A DNA stretch of 64,000 nt. Source: an uncultured Flavobacterium sp. (lineage in GTDB: Bacteria; Bacteroidota; Bacteroidia; Flavobacteriales; Flavobacteriaceae). The translations under genes and the position numbers were made by a program. Where the stretch lies: contig CALTVC010000005.1 of NCBI GenBank assembly GCA_943912855.1, positions 1-64,000 of the forward strand, in the 5' to 3' direction. Below the pieces are notes generated by a model. It saw only the letters and a program-made list of their open reading frames with translations. It did no database searches and was not told where the DNA came from. Below are positions 41,284-49,610 of the stretch, piece by piece (positions within the stretch are counted from its first letter, which is position 1; every line of letters starts with the position of its first letter).

Positions 41284-43479
41284 CTAATTTGCTACTTCGC
41301 TAATGAATTTAATACGCATCAGTCGAAGTTCTTCAGTGTCGTAATCACCGTCAAACTCTTTAAGGGCGTCTTTTATGCTGTCGCTTTCACTATCCATATA
41401 GTAATCGTGGATTTCTTCCTGCTGGTCATCGTCCAGTATGTCGTCTACCCAATAGCTAATGTTTAGTTTAGTACCGCTGTATACAATCTGCTCCATTTCT
41501 TTAAGCAGGGCATCCATATCCAGTCCTTTTGCTTTAGCAATGTCATTCAGCGAAAGCTTACGGTCTATGTTTTGTATTATGTATAACTTCAGTCCGCTAT
41601 TGGCACCGGTAGTTTTTACAACCAGGTCATCCGGGCGGATAATGTCATTATCTTGTACGTAACGCGCTATGAGCTCGGCAAAATCTTTACCATACTTCTT
41701 AGCTTTACCTTCGCCTACGCCATGTACGCCACTCAGCTCTTCTACTGTAACAGGGTACTTAAGCGCCATGTCTTCCAGCGATGGATCCTGAAATACTACA
41801 AACGGAGGTACGCTCAGTTTTTTGGCTACCTTCTTGCGTAGGTCTTTCAGCATGCTTATAAGAACTTCATCGGCCACGGCTCCGCCTTTAGAGGTTGTTA
41901 CCGTGGTATCGTCTTCGGTATCGGTAAAGTCATGGTCTTCGGTCATCATAAACGAAACCGGGTTTTTTATGAACGCTTCACCTTTAGGGGTAAGCTTCAT
42001 TACGCCATAACTTTCAATGTCTTTATCCAGTAAATCGTCTACCAGTACCTGGCGGATGAGAGCCATCCAGTGTTTTTCGTCAAAATCCTTACCTGCGCCA
42101 AAAAACGGCTGGGTATCGGTTTTGTGCGCTTTAATGGTAGCGTTTATTTTTCCGGTAAGGGTAAAGATAATTTCTTTAGCCTTGTACATCTGCTTAGTAT
42201 CGCGTACTACCTGAAGTAGCGTAACTACCTGGTCTTTGGCTTCAGATTTCTTTTTCGGGTTACGAACGTTATCATCCATATCGGCACCCTCGCCGTTTAC
42301 CTCGTCAAATTCCTCCCCAAAATAATGCAGTATGAATTTGCGTCGGCTCATAGAAGTTTCGGCGTAAGCCACAACCTCTTGTAGTAGGGCATAACCTATT
42401 TCCTGTTCGGCTACAGGCTTGCCACTCATAAACTTTTCAAGCTTTTCTATGTCCTTGTAGCTATAATAGGCAAGGCAATGGCCTTCGCCTCCATCACGTC
42501 CGGCGCGACCGGTTTCCTGATAGTAGCTTTCAAGGGATTTAGGAATGTCATGGTGAATTACAAAGCGTACATCCGGTTTGTCAATTCCCATACCAAAGGC
42601 TATGGTAGCTACTACCACATCTACGTCTTCCATCAGGAACATGTCCTGGTGTCTGGCGCGTGTTTTGGCATCCAGCCCAGCGTGGTATGGTACGGCACTA
42701 ATACCGTTTACCTGAAGTACCTGTGCTATTTCCTCTACCTTTTTACGGCTAAGGCAGTAGATAACACCGCTTTTGCCTTTATGATTTCGTATAAAACGAA
42801 TGATGTCGCTTTCTACGGTTTTTTGCTTTGCGCGTATTTCGTAGTACAGGTTTGGCCTGTTAAACGATGCCTTAAACGTATTTGCATTAGGCATATCCAG
42901 GTTTTTCAGGATATCTTCCTGTACTTTTGGGGTAGCCGTGGCGGTAAGTCCTATAATGGGCACATCGCCAAGGTTACGTATAATGTTACGCAGGTTTCGG
43001 TATTCCGGTCGGAAATCATGCCCCCATTCAGATATACAGTGTGCTTCGTCTATGGCTACAAACGATAGCGGCACATTTTGAAGAAACTGGGTATATTCTT
43101 CCTTGGTAAGTGATTCCGGGGCTACATAAAGGAGCTTGGTTAAGCCACTTGTAATATCTTGCTTTACCTGATTTATTTCGGTTTTAGTAAGAGATGAGTT
43201 TAGCACGTGTGCTATTCCGGGTTCTGACGACAGGCCGCGTATGGCGTCTACCTGATTTTTCATGAGGGCTATAAGAGGAGATACCACTATGGCTGTACCA
43301 TTTAGTACCAGAGCCGGTAGCTGGTAACAAAGTGATTTTCCACCGCCCGTGGGCATAATCACAAAGGTGTTCTGGCCTGATATTATACTACGCACTACAT
43401 CCTCCTGCAGGCCTTTGAACGTGTCAAAACCAAAATATTTTTTTAACTCTTTATGTAAGTCAATTTCGGTCGATTTCAT
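41284..43479 (-). CDS. recQ: ATP-dependent DNA helicase RecQ
   Basis: A 731-aa protein. Motif I PTGGGKSLCYQLPAL, motif II DEAHCISEWGHDFRPEY, then a zinc-less-looking RQC region and an HRDC-type domain near residue 560, with a C-terminal acidic tail of about 100 residues. It is longer than the E. coli enzyme (about 610 aa), as is common in Bacteroidota. It unwinds DNA during recombination and repair. Helicase motifs are complete. Confidence 0.95.
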   Translation of the reverse strand: MKSTEIDLHKELKKYFGFDTFKGLQEDVVRSIISGQNTFVIMPTGGGKSLCYQLPALVLNGTAIVVSPLIALMKNQVDAIRGLSSEPGIAHVLNSSLTKTEINQVKQDITSGLTKLLYVAPESLTKEEYTQFLQNVPLSFVAIDEAHCISEWGHDFRPEYRNLRNIIRNLGDVPIIGLTATATPKVQEDILKNLDMPNANTFKASFNRPNLYYEIRAKQKTVESDIIRFIRNHKGKSGVIYCLSRKKVEEIAQVLQVNGISAVPYHAGLDAKTRARHQDMFLMEDVDVVVATIAFGMGIDKPDVRFVIHHDIPKSLESYYQETGRAGRDGGEGHCLAYYSYKDIEKLEKFMSGKPVAEQEIGYALLQEVVAYAETSMSRRKFILHYFGEEFDEVNGEGADMDDNVRNPKKKSEAKDQVVTLLQVVRDTKQMYKAKEIIFTLTGKINATIKAHKTDTQPFFGAGKDFDEKHWMALIRQVLVDDLLDKDIESYGVMKLTPKGEAFIKNPVSFMMTEDHDFTDTEDDTTVTTSKGGAVADEVLISMLKDLRKKVAKKLSVPPFVVFQDPSLEDMALKYPVTVEELSGVHGVGEGKAKKYGKDFAELIARYVQDNDIIRPDDLVVKTTGANSGLKLYIIQNIDRKLSLNDIAKAKGLDMDALLKEMEQIVYSGTKLNISYWVDDILDDDQQEEIHDYYMDSESDSIKDALKEFDGDYDTEELRLMRIKFISEVAN

Positions 43480-43502
43480 TATATGAATAATAGTAATTTA
43501 CA

Positions 43503-43510
43503 TAAATTTG
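43503..43510 (+). promoter_or_regulatory. -7 box TAAATTTG overlapping the apparent 5' end of the kdsD frame
   Basis: A perfect TAnnTTTG match lies across the upstream TTG at 43508, so transcription must begin after this codon. It excludes the TTG at 43508 as the start and supports the TTG at 43571. Confidence 0.5.
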
Positions 43511-43570
43511 CAGAGAATAAAGATACAAAAATCTTTTACAACAGCAAGTTACTTTAAATATTTCACACGA

Positions 43571-44536
43571 TTGACTGATAAAGAAACAATACTGGCACAG
43601 GCCAGGAAAACCATACTTTCTGAAAGTGAGAGCATTGCCGCCCTCGTTAATTACCTTGACGACGACTTTTCCGAAACCGTAAACAGCATTTACAACAGTA
43701 CCGGGCGTACCGTTATTACCGGTATAGGAAAGAGCGCGCTCATAGCTGCAAAGATAGTGGCTACGCTAAACAGCACAGGAACTCCGTCGCTGTTTTTACA
43801 CGCCGCCGAAGCCATTCATGGCGACTTAGGCATGGTACAACCCGGCGATGTGGTAATTTGTATAAGCAACAGTGGTAACAGTCCCGAAATTAAGGTACTT
43901 GCCCCGCTTATTAAGCGTGGTGGCAATACGCTTGTAGCCATTACGGCAAATAAAAATTCTTTCCTGGCTAAAGAATCCGATTTCATATTACATTCGTATG
44001 TAGAGCGTGAGGCATGCCCGCTAAACCTGGCACCCATGAACAGTACTACGGCACAGCTGGTACTGGGCGATGCCCTTGCAGCCTGCCTTATGGAGTTACG
44101 TGGTTTTACACCTGAAGATTTTGCCAAATACCATCCTGGGGGTGCATTGGGCAAAAAACTATTGCTTCGTGTTACTGATTTGCTCGATGTTACCCGCAGG
44201 CCTATGGTGCAGCTTACAGACAGTGTTAAGGTGGCAATACACGAAATTTCAGATAAAAGATTAGGAGTTACGGCAGTGCTTGAAGATGATACGGTTATAG
44301 GCGTTATTACCGATGGTGACGTGCGCCGTATGCTTAACGACCGCGACAACATAGCGGGCGTTACCGCTGCCGACATCATGACCAAGAACCCTAAGTCTAT
44401 CAGCTCGCACAGCATGGTAATAGATGCGTTTAATATTATGGAAAACCATGCCATAACACAGCTTGTGGTATTAGATAACGGCGTGTATAAAGGTATACTC
44501 CACCTGCACGATATTTTAAAAGAAGGGGTAGTATAA
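43571..44536 (+). CDS. kdsD: Arabinose-5-phosphate isomerase (KdsD/KpsF family)
   Basis: About 321 aa from the TTG at 43571 (RLTDKETILAQARK frame). An N-terminal SIS domain carries TGIGKSALIAAKIVATLNST and AAEAIHGDLGMV with the conserved His and metal-site residues; two CBS domains follow (DLLDVTRRP and IMTKNPKSI). It converts ribulose-5-phosphate to arabinose-5-phosphate, the first step to KDO for lipid A. It is followed 9 bp later by tatC and, two genes on, by the LPS export ATPase gene. Confidence 0.9.
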   Translation: MTDKETILAQARKTILSESESIAALVNYLDDDFSETVNSIYNSTGRTVITGIGKSALIAAKIVATLNSTGTPSLFLHAAEAIHGDLGMVQPGDVVICISNSGNSPEIKVLAPLIKRGGNTLVAITANKNSFLAKESDFILHSYVEREACPLNLAPMNSTTAQLVLGDALAACLMELRGFTPEDFAKYHPGGALGKKLLLRVTDLLDVTRRPMVQLTDSVKVAIHEISDKRLGVTAVLEDDTVIGVITDGDVRRMLNDRDNIAGVTAADIMTKNPKSISSHSMVIDAFNIMENHAITQLVVLDNGVYKGILHLHDILKEGVV

Positions 44537-44545
44537 AACTGTTTT

Positions 44546-45364
44546 ATGGCAAAAGAAAAGAATGCCTCGGGCGAAATGTCGTTCCTGGATCATCTGGAAG
44601 AATTAAGATGGCTGCTTGTACGTAGCTGTTCGGCTATTATGATATGCGCAGTGATAGCATTTGTATTTAGCCGACAAATATTTGACGAAGTAGTTTTCGC
44701 GCCGTTAAAAGGTGATTTTGTTACCTATCGTCTTTTTTGTGAGGCAGCAAATAAGTACGACCTTGATAAGAGTTTCTGTGTAACCGAAATTCCCATTACC
44801 ATCATCAGCCGTAGTATGGATGGGCAGTTCAGTACAGACATCTGGACATCTATTATATTCGGACTTATTTTGTCGTTCCCTTACATGATTTACCAGGTAT
44901 GGAAATTTATAAAACCGGCCCTGTATGATAAGGAGCGAAAAGGTGCGGTGTCGTTTATCATATCTACATCTTTCCTGTTTTTCCTGGGGGTACTGTTTGG
45001 GTATTACCTGATCATGCCACTCTCTATCAACTTCCTGGCTAATTATGAAATCAGTGATATTGTAAAGAACAACATCGACATAGATTCGTACATGAGTACC
45101 GTAAAAACTACAGTACTATCGTGCGGACTGGTGTTTGAAATGCCTATTATCATTTACTTCCTTGCCAAAATGGGCATAGTAACGGCATCATTTTTGCGTA
45201 CCTACAGGCGTTATGCATTGGTTATCATACTAATCATAGCAGCCATAGTAACCCCGCCCGATGTAGTGAGCCAGATGACGGTAACCATTCCGCTGGTAAT
45301 TTTATATGAAGTGAGCATACTCATTGCGGCACGAATGAATAAAACCCCTAAAACTGTTGAATAA
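44546..45364 (+). CDS. tatC: Sec-independent protein translocase TatC
   Basis: A 272-aa integral membrane protein. The N-terminal MSFLDHLEELRWLLVRS block, FIKPALYDKERKGA, and the six-helix layout are typical of TatC, the twin-arginine signal receptor. The insert between TM1 and TM2 is longer than in E. coli, as in other Bacteroidota. Its stop overlaps the next start by one base (TAATG). No tatA or tatB gene is visible nearby. Confidence 0.95.
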   Translation: MAKEKNASGEMSFLDHLEELRWLLVRSCSAIMICAVIAFVFSRQIFDEVVFAPLKGDFVTYRLFCEAANKYDLDKSFCVTEIPITIISRSMDGQFSTDIWTSIIFGLILSFPYMIYQVWKFIKPALYDKERKGAVSFIISTSFLFFLGVLFGYYLIMPLSINFLANYEISDIVKNNIDIDSYMSTVKTTVLSCGLVFEMPIIIYFLAKMGIVTASFLRTYRRYALVIILIIAAIVTPPDVVSQMTVTIPLVILYEVSILIAARMNKTPKTVE

Positions 45365-45717
45365 TGGCAGACTTGGTACAAGAATTTAACGACTACCGCC
45401 AAAAGATGAATGAAAAGCTTTTGGCAGATGATAATAAAGTGATTAAGCGTATCTTTAACCTGGATACCAATGCCTATATGCCGGGCGCTCTCGATGTAAA
45501 AACGAAGGAGTTGCTTGGGCTAGTGGCAAGTGCCGTATTGCGCTGCGACGACTGCGTAAAGTACCACCTGGAAACCAGTCATAAAGAAGGCCTTACCAAA
45601 GCTGAGGTTATGGAAGCCCTGAGTATAGCTACCCTTGTAGGCGGTACCATAGTAATACCACACCTGCGTCGTGCCTACGAGTTTTGGGAAGCGCTGGAAA
45701 ATAATTCATCAATTTAA
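45364..45717 (+). CDS. Carboxymuconolactone decarboxylase (AhpD-like) family protein
   Basis: A 117-aa protein. The motif RCDDCVKYHLETSHKEG contains the CxxC and downstream His of AhpD-like, peroxidase-type members. The short length and CMD fold fit a small disulfide reductase or antioxidant protein. It overlaps tatC by 1 bp. Confidence 0.88.
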   Translation: MADLVQEFNDYRQKMNEKLLADDNKVIKRIFNLDTNAYMPGALDVKTKELLGLVASAVLRCDDCVKYHLETSHKEGLTKAEVMEALSIATLVGGTIVIPHLRRAYEFWEALENNSSI

Positions 45718-45718
45718 T

Positions 45719-45794
45719 AATGTATCAGTGTAACAATTTTTAAATGTAGCGATGAATCAGTGCGTTAATTGGTACATTAGAAAATTGATACATT
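45719..45794. repeat. Imperfect dyad between the CMD gene and lptB
   Basis: AATGTATCA (45719-45727) and TGATACATT (45786-45794) flank smaller complementary words. It may be a weak terminator or another intergenic repeat remnant. Confidence 0.45.
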
Positions 45795-45807
45795 ACCCCA
45801 TTTATAT

Positions 45808-46632
45808 ATGAAGTTAAGGGCAGATAATCTTATAAAAACATACAAAGGCCGTAGTGTTGTAAAAGGCATTTCGGTAGAGGTAAACCAAGGCGAAATTGTA
45901 GGTTTGCTGGGGCCAAACGGTGCCGGTAAAACCACGTCGTTCTATATGATTGTGGGGTTTGTGAAACCAAACAGCGGTAAGATTTTTTTGGATCAGACAG
46001 AGATTACCGATTTGCCCATGTATAAACGTGCCCAGCACGGCATAGGCTACCTTGCGCAGGAAGCATCGGTATTCCGAAAAATGAGCATTGAAGACAACAT
46101 ACTGAGCGTACTACAACTTACCAATCTTAGTAAAAAGGAACAGGAAGCCAAGATGGAAGCGCTTATAGAGGAGTTTTCGTTAGGACACATACGTACTAAC
46201 CGTGGCGACCTGCTGAGCGGTGGTGAACGCCGCCGTACAGAGATAGCCCGCGCTCTTGCTACCGATCCTAAGTTTATACTACTCGATGAGCCGTTTGCAG
46301 GGGTAGACCCCGTAGCGGTAGAAGATATTCAGCGTATTGTGGCGCAGCTAAAAGACCGTAACATAGGTATCCTTATTACAGACCACAACGTGCAGGAAAC
46401 CCTTGCCATTACAGATAAAACCTACCTTATGTTTGAAGGTGGTATCCTAAAGGCGGGTGTGCCCGAAGACCTTGCCAGCGACGAAATGGTGCGTAAGGTA
46501 TACCTGGGGCAAAACTTTGAGTTGCGTAAAAAGAAAATCGACTTTTATGCACCAAAGCCGGGTAAAGAGCCAAAACCCGAAGCTATTGTTACAGAAACTT
46601 CTTCATCTTCAGAAACTACTACTGAAGAATAG
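45808..46632 (+). CDS. lptB: LPS export ABC transporter ATP-binding protein
   Basis: A 274-aa ATPase. Walker A GPNGAGKTT, signature LLSGGERRRTEIARAL, Walker B ILLDEPFAGVDP and the H-loop ITDHNV are complete. The LptB-type FLDQTEITDLPMYKRAQHGIGYLAQEASVF block is present. An acidic/Ser-Thr C-terminal tail is longer than usual. It powers LPS extraction from the inner membrane; kdsD upstream supplies the KDO pathway. Confidence 0.95.
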   Translation: MKLRADNLIKTYKGRSVVKGISVEVNQGEIVGLLGPNGAGKTTSFYMIVGFVKPNSGKIFLDQTEITDLPMYKRAQHGIGYLAQEASVFRKMSIEDNILSVLQLTNLSKKEQEAKMEALIEEFSLGHIRTNRGDLLSGGERRRTEIARALATDPKFILLDEPFAGVDPVAVEDIQRIVAQLKDRNIGILITDHNVQETLAITDKTYLMFEGGILKAGVPEDLASDEMVRKVYLGQNFELRKKKIDFYAPKPGKEPKPEAIVTETSSSSETTTEE

Positions 46633-46636
46633 ATAC

Positions 46637-46671
46637 AAAAAAACGCGCTCTGAAAAAGAGCGCGTTTTTTT
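46637..46671. terminator. Bidirectional terminator after lptB
   Basis: A G+C-rich stem ACGCGCTC/GAGCGCGT is flanked by A-run and T-run, serving lptB and the convergent outer membrane protein gene. Confidence 0.88.
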
Positions 46672-46676
46672 ATGCA

Positions 46677-49493
46677 TCAACCCCTCCTGCGGCTTCCGCG
46701 GAAACCACCACCCGGTAGTATGTTGTTCTTTTCAAACGATGGCAGTTTAGCGCCAAACTTACTTATGCGCCAGCTAAGTGAGAACATGGCATAGCGTTTT
46801 AGTACCAGTGTTTCAGAGTCGGTAAAGCCGGTGCTGGTCAAGGTACGGCTGGTGCCGTTGTTACGATTCAGCATATCGTATACTTTTACCTTAAACATCA
46901 GTTGGTCTTTAAAGAATGTATAACCGGCACTCACGTTCCATAACATCATGTCTTTGCGGTAACCACCCGTAAGCTGCGAGTTATAGCCGTAGCTAAAGTC
47001 ATTGCCCATAACCACGTGTTTCGGCCAGTAGTTTGTAATGTTCAGCGAGGCGTTGTGTGTAAAGTTATCCTGCGCGTTTCGGCTGTAGTTGGTGTATTTC
47101 GCGTTGTTAAGCGAGTAGCCGTATGAAGCCCTTATGGTTAACAGTTCGCCCAGCTCATAGCCTCCGGTTAACCCCGGTGTAAGTGAGAGTTGCTTCGCGG
47201 TGTAGATGTTGCCGTTGTTATACCCCAGGCTGTAGTTGTACGTGGTGCTCAGGCTGCTGCCATAACTGTAACGGTTACCCGAATCTGTTTTTACCTGCTT
47301 GTAGTAATTACCCGAAATCATACCCGAATAACCACCTTTCATGTTGCGGTAGCTAACGGTACGTTTACCTGAATCTGATATTTCTACGTAGTTTACAATT
47401 TGTGTTTGTACTATGTTAGCATAGCTAAACACGCTGATGTTTGTATTATCAGAGAAATTAAAGTTGTTAAAGTTAGCGGTAATACGGTGTGCCTTACCGG
47501 GTTCCAGGTCAGGATTACCCGTTACCGTGCTCAGTGCATTGCTATAGTCCACAATGGGAAGCAACTGGTTAGACGAAGGTAGGGTAGGGTTAAAGTTGTA
47601 CGTAGCCCTAAACGATTTTCCTTTGCTTGGGCGGTAATTTACCCGCGCCGAAAGCAATGAAATCAGGTAGTCTTTATCTATCCCGTATACCTGCCCACGG
47701 AAGTTACCCGAGTTTTCAAGGTTGTAATAGTTTGCTCCGGCACTAATGCTTGCCGTAACTTTTTCGGTTTTATAGGTAAACTCTGTGTACGGCGTTATTT
47801 TTCTGGTAACACCATTTTGGTAGCTGGTAATGCTGTCGTTCAGTTGGTTGTAACCTGCCGAGGCTATGTCATAGCCATAACCTTTGGTGTCATTAATATT
47901 ATCGGTATTGCTGTATGCAGTTCCTATTTCAAGGTCGAATTTCTCGCTTAGCGGTTCGTTGTACGATACATCGGCACTGTATGAAGTGCTTACCACACGC
48001 GATTTCTGTAACTGGTTACGGTTGTCTGAAACCATATCGGTAATGCCGTCGTTATCCGTGTCACGGTAAAAGGTGGTATTGGTAATGTTGTAATTATCCG
48101 ATGTGCTTTTGTTGTTAGATACATTACCCGAAACCCCTATGCGACGGCCCTTTTTCCTGAAACGGCGGTTAAAGTTGTACGAACTGCTAAAGTTGCTCGT
48201 GTCACCCTCTCGCATGGTAGTACCATCACTCTGGTTCAGTAAGTTTCCTGCGTCGTCTGCGGTGCTTTGGGTATTTGTGGTGCGGGTGTTTGTATTTCCT
48301 CTAACGTACCTCGGGCGAATGTCTATGGTAGCGGTAGTATCTATCTTATAGCGTGCTTCAGCGTTATAGGTGTGCGAAAAATCAAGCGACCGTGATTGCG
48401 AATAAGAGTCGGTAATCTGCCTGCTGGCGGCGTTGTCGCCTTCTCCTGTAAGCAGGGTTTCGGTGCGTGTACGGTTATAGTTGTCGCGGTCTGTGTTGCT
48501 GTAGTTATAGCTCACGGTAGGTTCAAAATCCTTAAACACTTCCTGGGTGTAGTTTATCCCCACATTGTCATTACGGGCTATACCGCTACCACCAAGCCCA
48601 CCGCCCGAAGACACCATATTACGCCCCACGCTCATACTATCAAAAATAAGGTCATTGCTAAAGCCTGTAGCGTTAATGTTGTTAGACGAAGCCAGTATGC
48701 TTACTTTCTGCTTGTCTTTAAAGTAGTTTAATTGCCCGTTCAGTTCGTAGCGTTCGTCTGTACCCATACCGGCGGTAACCCGCCCGAACATTCCTTTGTT
48801 TTTGTCCTTGTCTATGGTAAGGTTAATGCTGCTGGTTTCGCCACTTGCTCTTTTTCCGGTAAGCTCTTCCTGGGTGGTTTTATAATCGCTTACCTGAATT
48901 TTCTTAATCAGTTCGGCAGGCAGGTTTTGCATGGCTATTTTACCGTCACGGTCAAAAAACGGTTTGCCGTTTACCAGTATCTGTGTTACTTCCTTTCCGT
49001 TTATGGTAACCTTTCCGCTTGCGTCTACCTGCACGCCCGGAAGTTGTTTCAGCAGGGTTTCCACATTGGCATCCGGGCGCACCTTAAACGATGCCGCATC
49101 AAACTCCAGCGTGTCTTTTTTAACCCTGATGGGAGGTACTTCGCTTTGTATTACCACCTCGCTCAGTTCAGTGCCTTTGGCTTCCATTTTTATGATGCCA
49201 AAATCAGTATCCTTATCTATTTTATCCAGCTGTTTTTTGTAATTGGCAAAGCCAATGTATGATATCATCATGCTTACAGGCGTACTGTAACCGTTGTTTT
49301 TTATCTGCCAGTTTCCTTTGGCATCTGTAATGGTATAGTGCGCCACAGTAGAGTCTTTCGCCCAACGGAAGTATACGGTGGCGGCTTCCAGCGGTATTCC
49401 GTCAGGGTCTTGTACGGTACCCTTTAAGATAACCGACTGGCTATACCCGAAAATGCTGAAACATAGTAAGAATAGTAAGGTGATTTTTTGCAT
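46677..49493 (-). CDS. Outer membrane beta-barrel family protein (TonB-receptor-like), paralog A
   Basis: A 938-aa protein with a signal peptide (to FGYSQS), an N-terminal carboxypeptidase-regulatory-like domain (LKGTVQDPDGIPLEAATVYF), a plug-like domain (VRPDANVETLLKQLPGVQV, KEVTQILVNGKPFFDRDGK) and a long barrel with aromatic strand ends. No clear TonB box is visible. The same length and layout as the next gene indicate tandem duplication. The protein may take up or bind a ligand; the ligand is unknown. A terminator lies between the paralogs. Confidence 0.82.
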   Translation of the reverse strand: MQKITLLFLLCFSIFGYSQSVILKGTVQDPDGIPLEAATVYFRWAKDSTVAHYTITDAKGNWQIKNNGYSTPVSMMISYIGFANYKKQLDKIDKDTDFGIIKMEAKGTELSEVVIQSEVPPIRVKKDTLEFDAASFKVRPDANVETLLKQLPGVQVDASGKVTINGKEVTQILVNGKPFFDRDGKIAMQNLPAELIKKIQVSDYKTTQEELTGKRASGETSSINLTIDKDKNKGMFGRVTAGMGTDERYELNGQLNYFKDKQKVSILASSNNINATGFSNDLIFDSMSVGRNMVSSGGGLGGSGIARNDNVGINYTQEVFKDFEPTVSYNYSNTDRDNYNRTRTETLLTGEGDNAASRQITDSYSQSRSLDFSHTYNAEARYKIDTTATIDIRPRYVRGNTNTRTTNTQSTADDAGNLLNQSDGTTMREGDTSNFSSSYNFNRRFRKKGRRIGVSGNVSNNKSTSDNYNITNTTFYRDTDNDGITDMVSDNRNQLQKSRVVSTSYSADVSYNEPLSEKFDLEIGTAYSNTDNINDTKGYGYDIASAGYNQLNDSITSYQNGVTRKITPYTEFTYKTEKVTASISAGANYYNLENSGNFRGQVYGIDKDYLISLLSARVNYRPSKGKSFRATYNFNPTLPSSNQLLPIVDYSNALSTVTGNPDLEPGKAHRITANFNNFNFSDNTNISVFSYANIVQTQIVNYVEISDSGKRTVSYRNMKGGYSGMISGNYYKQVKTDSGNRYSYGSSLSTTYNYSLGYNNGNIYTAKQLSLTPGLTGGYELGELLTIRASYGYSLNNAKYTNYSRNAQDNFTHNASLNITNYWPKHVVMGNDFSYGYNSQLTGGYRKDMMLWNVSAGYTFFKDQLMFKVKVYDMLNRNNGTSRTLTSTGFTDSETLVLKRYAMFSLSWRISKFGAKLPSFEKNNILPGGGFRGSRRRG

Positions 49494-49561
49494 AGAATAG
49501 GGATAAGATTGGCTATTTCGATTTCGTTAGTGTATATGACTACATTTATTTTAAAAGGTTT

Positions 49562-49594
49562 AAAAAAAGCCGCTAAATTTCTTTAACGGCTTTT
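49562..49594 (-). terminator. Terminator between the two outer membrane protein genes
   Basis: Arms AAAAGCCG(C)TAAA and TTTAACGGCTTTT around 49565-49594, with a T-run on the minus strand, close the upstream gene of the pair. Confidence 0.75.
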
Positions 49595-49610
49595 ATAATG
49601 GTTTTATTGA

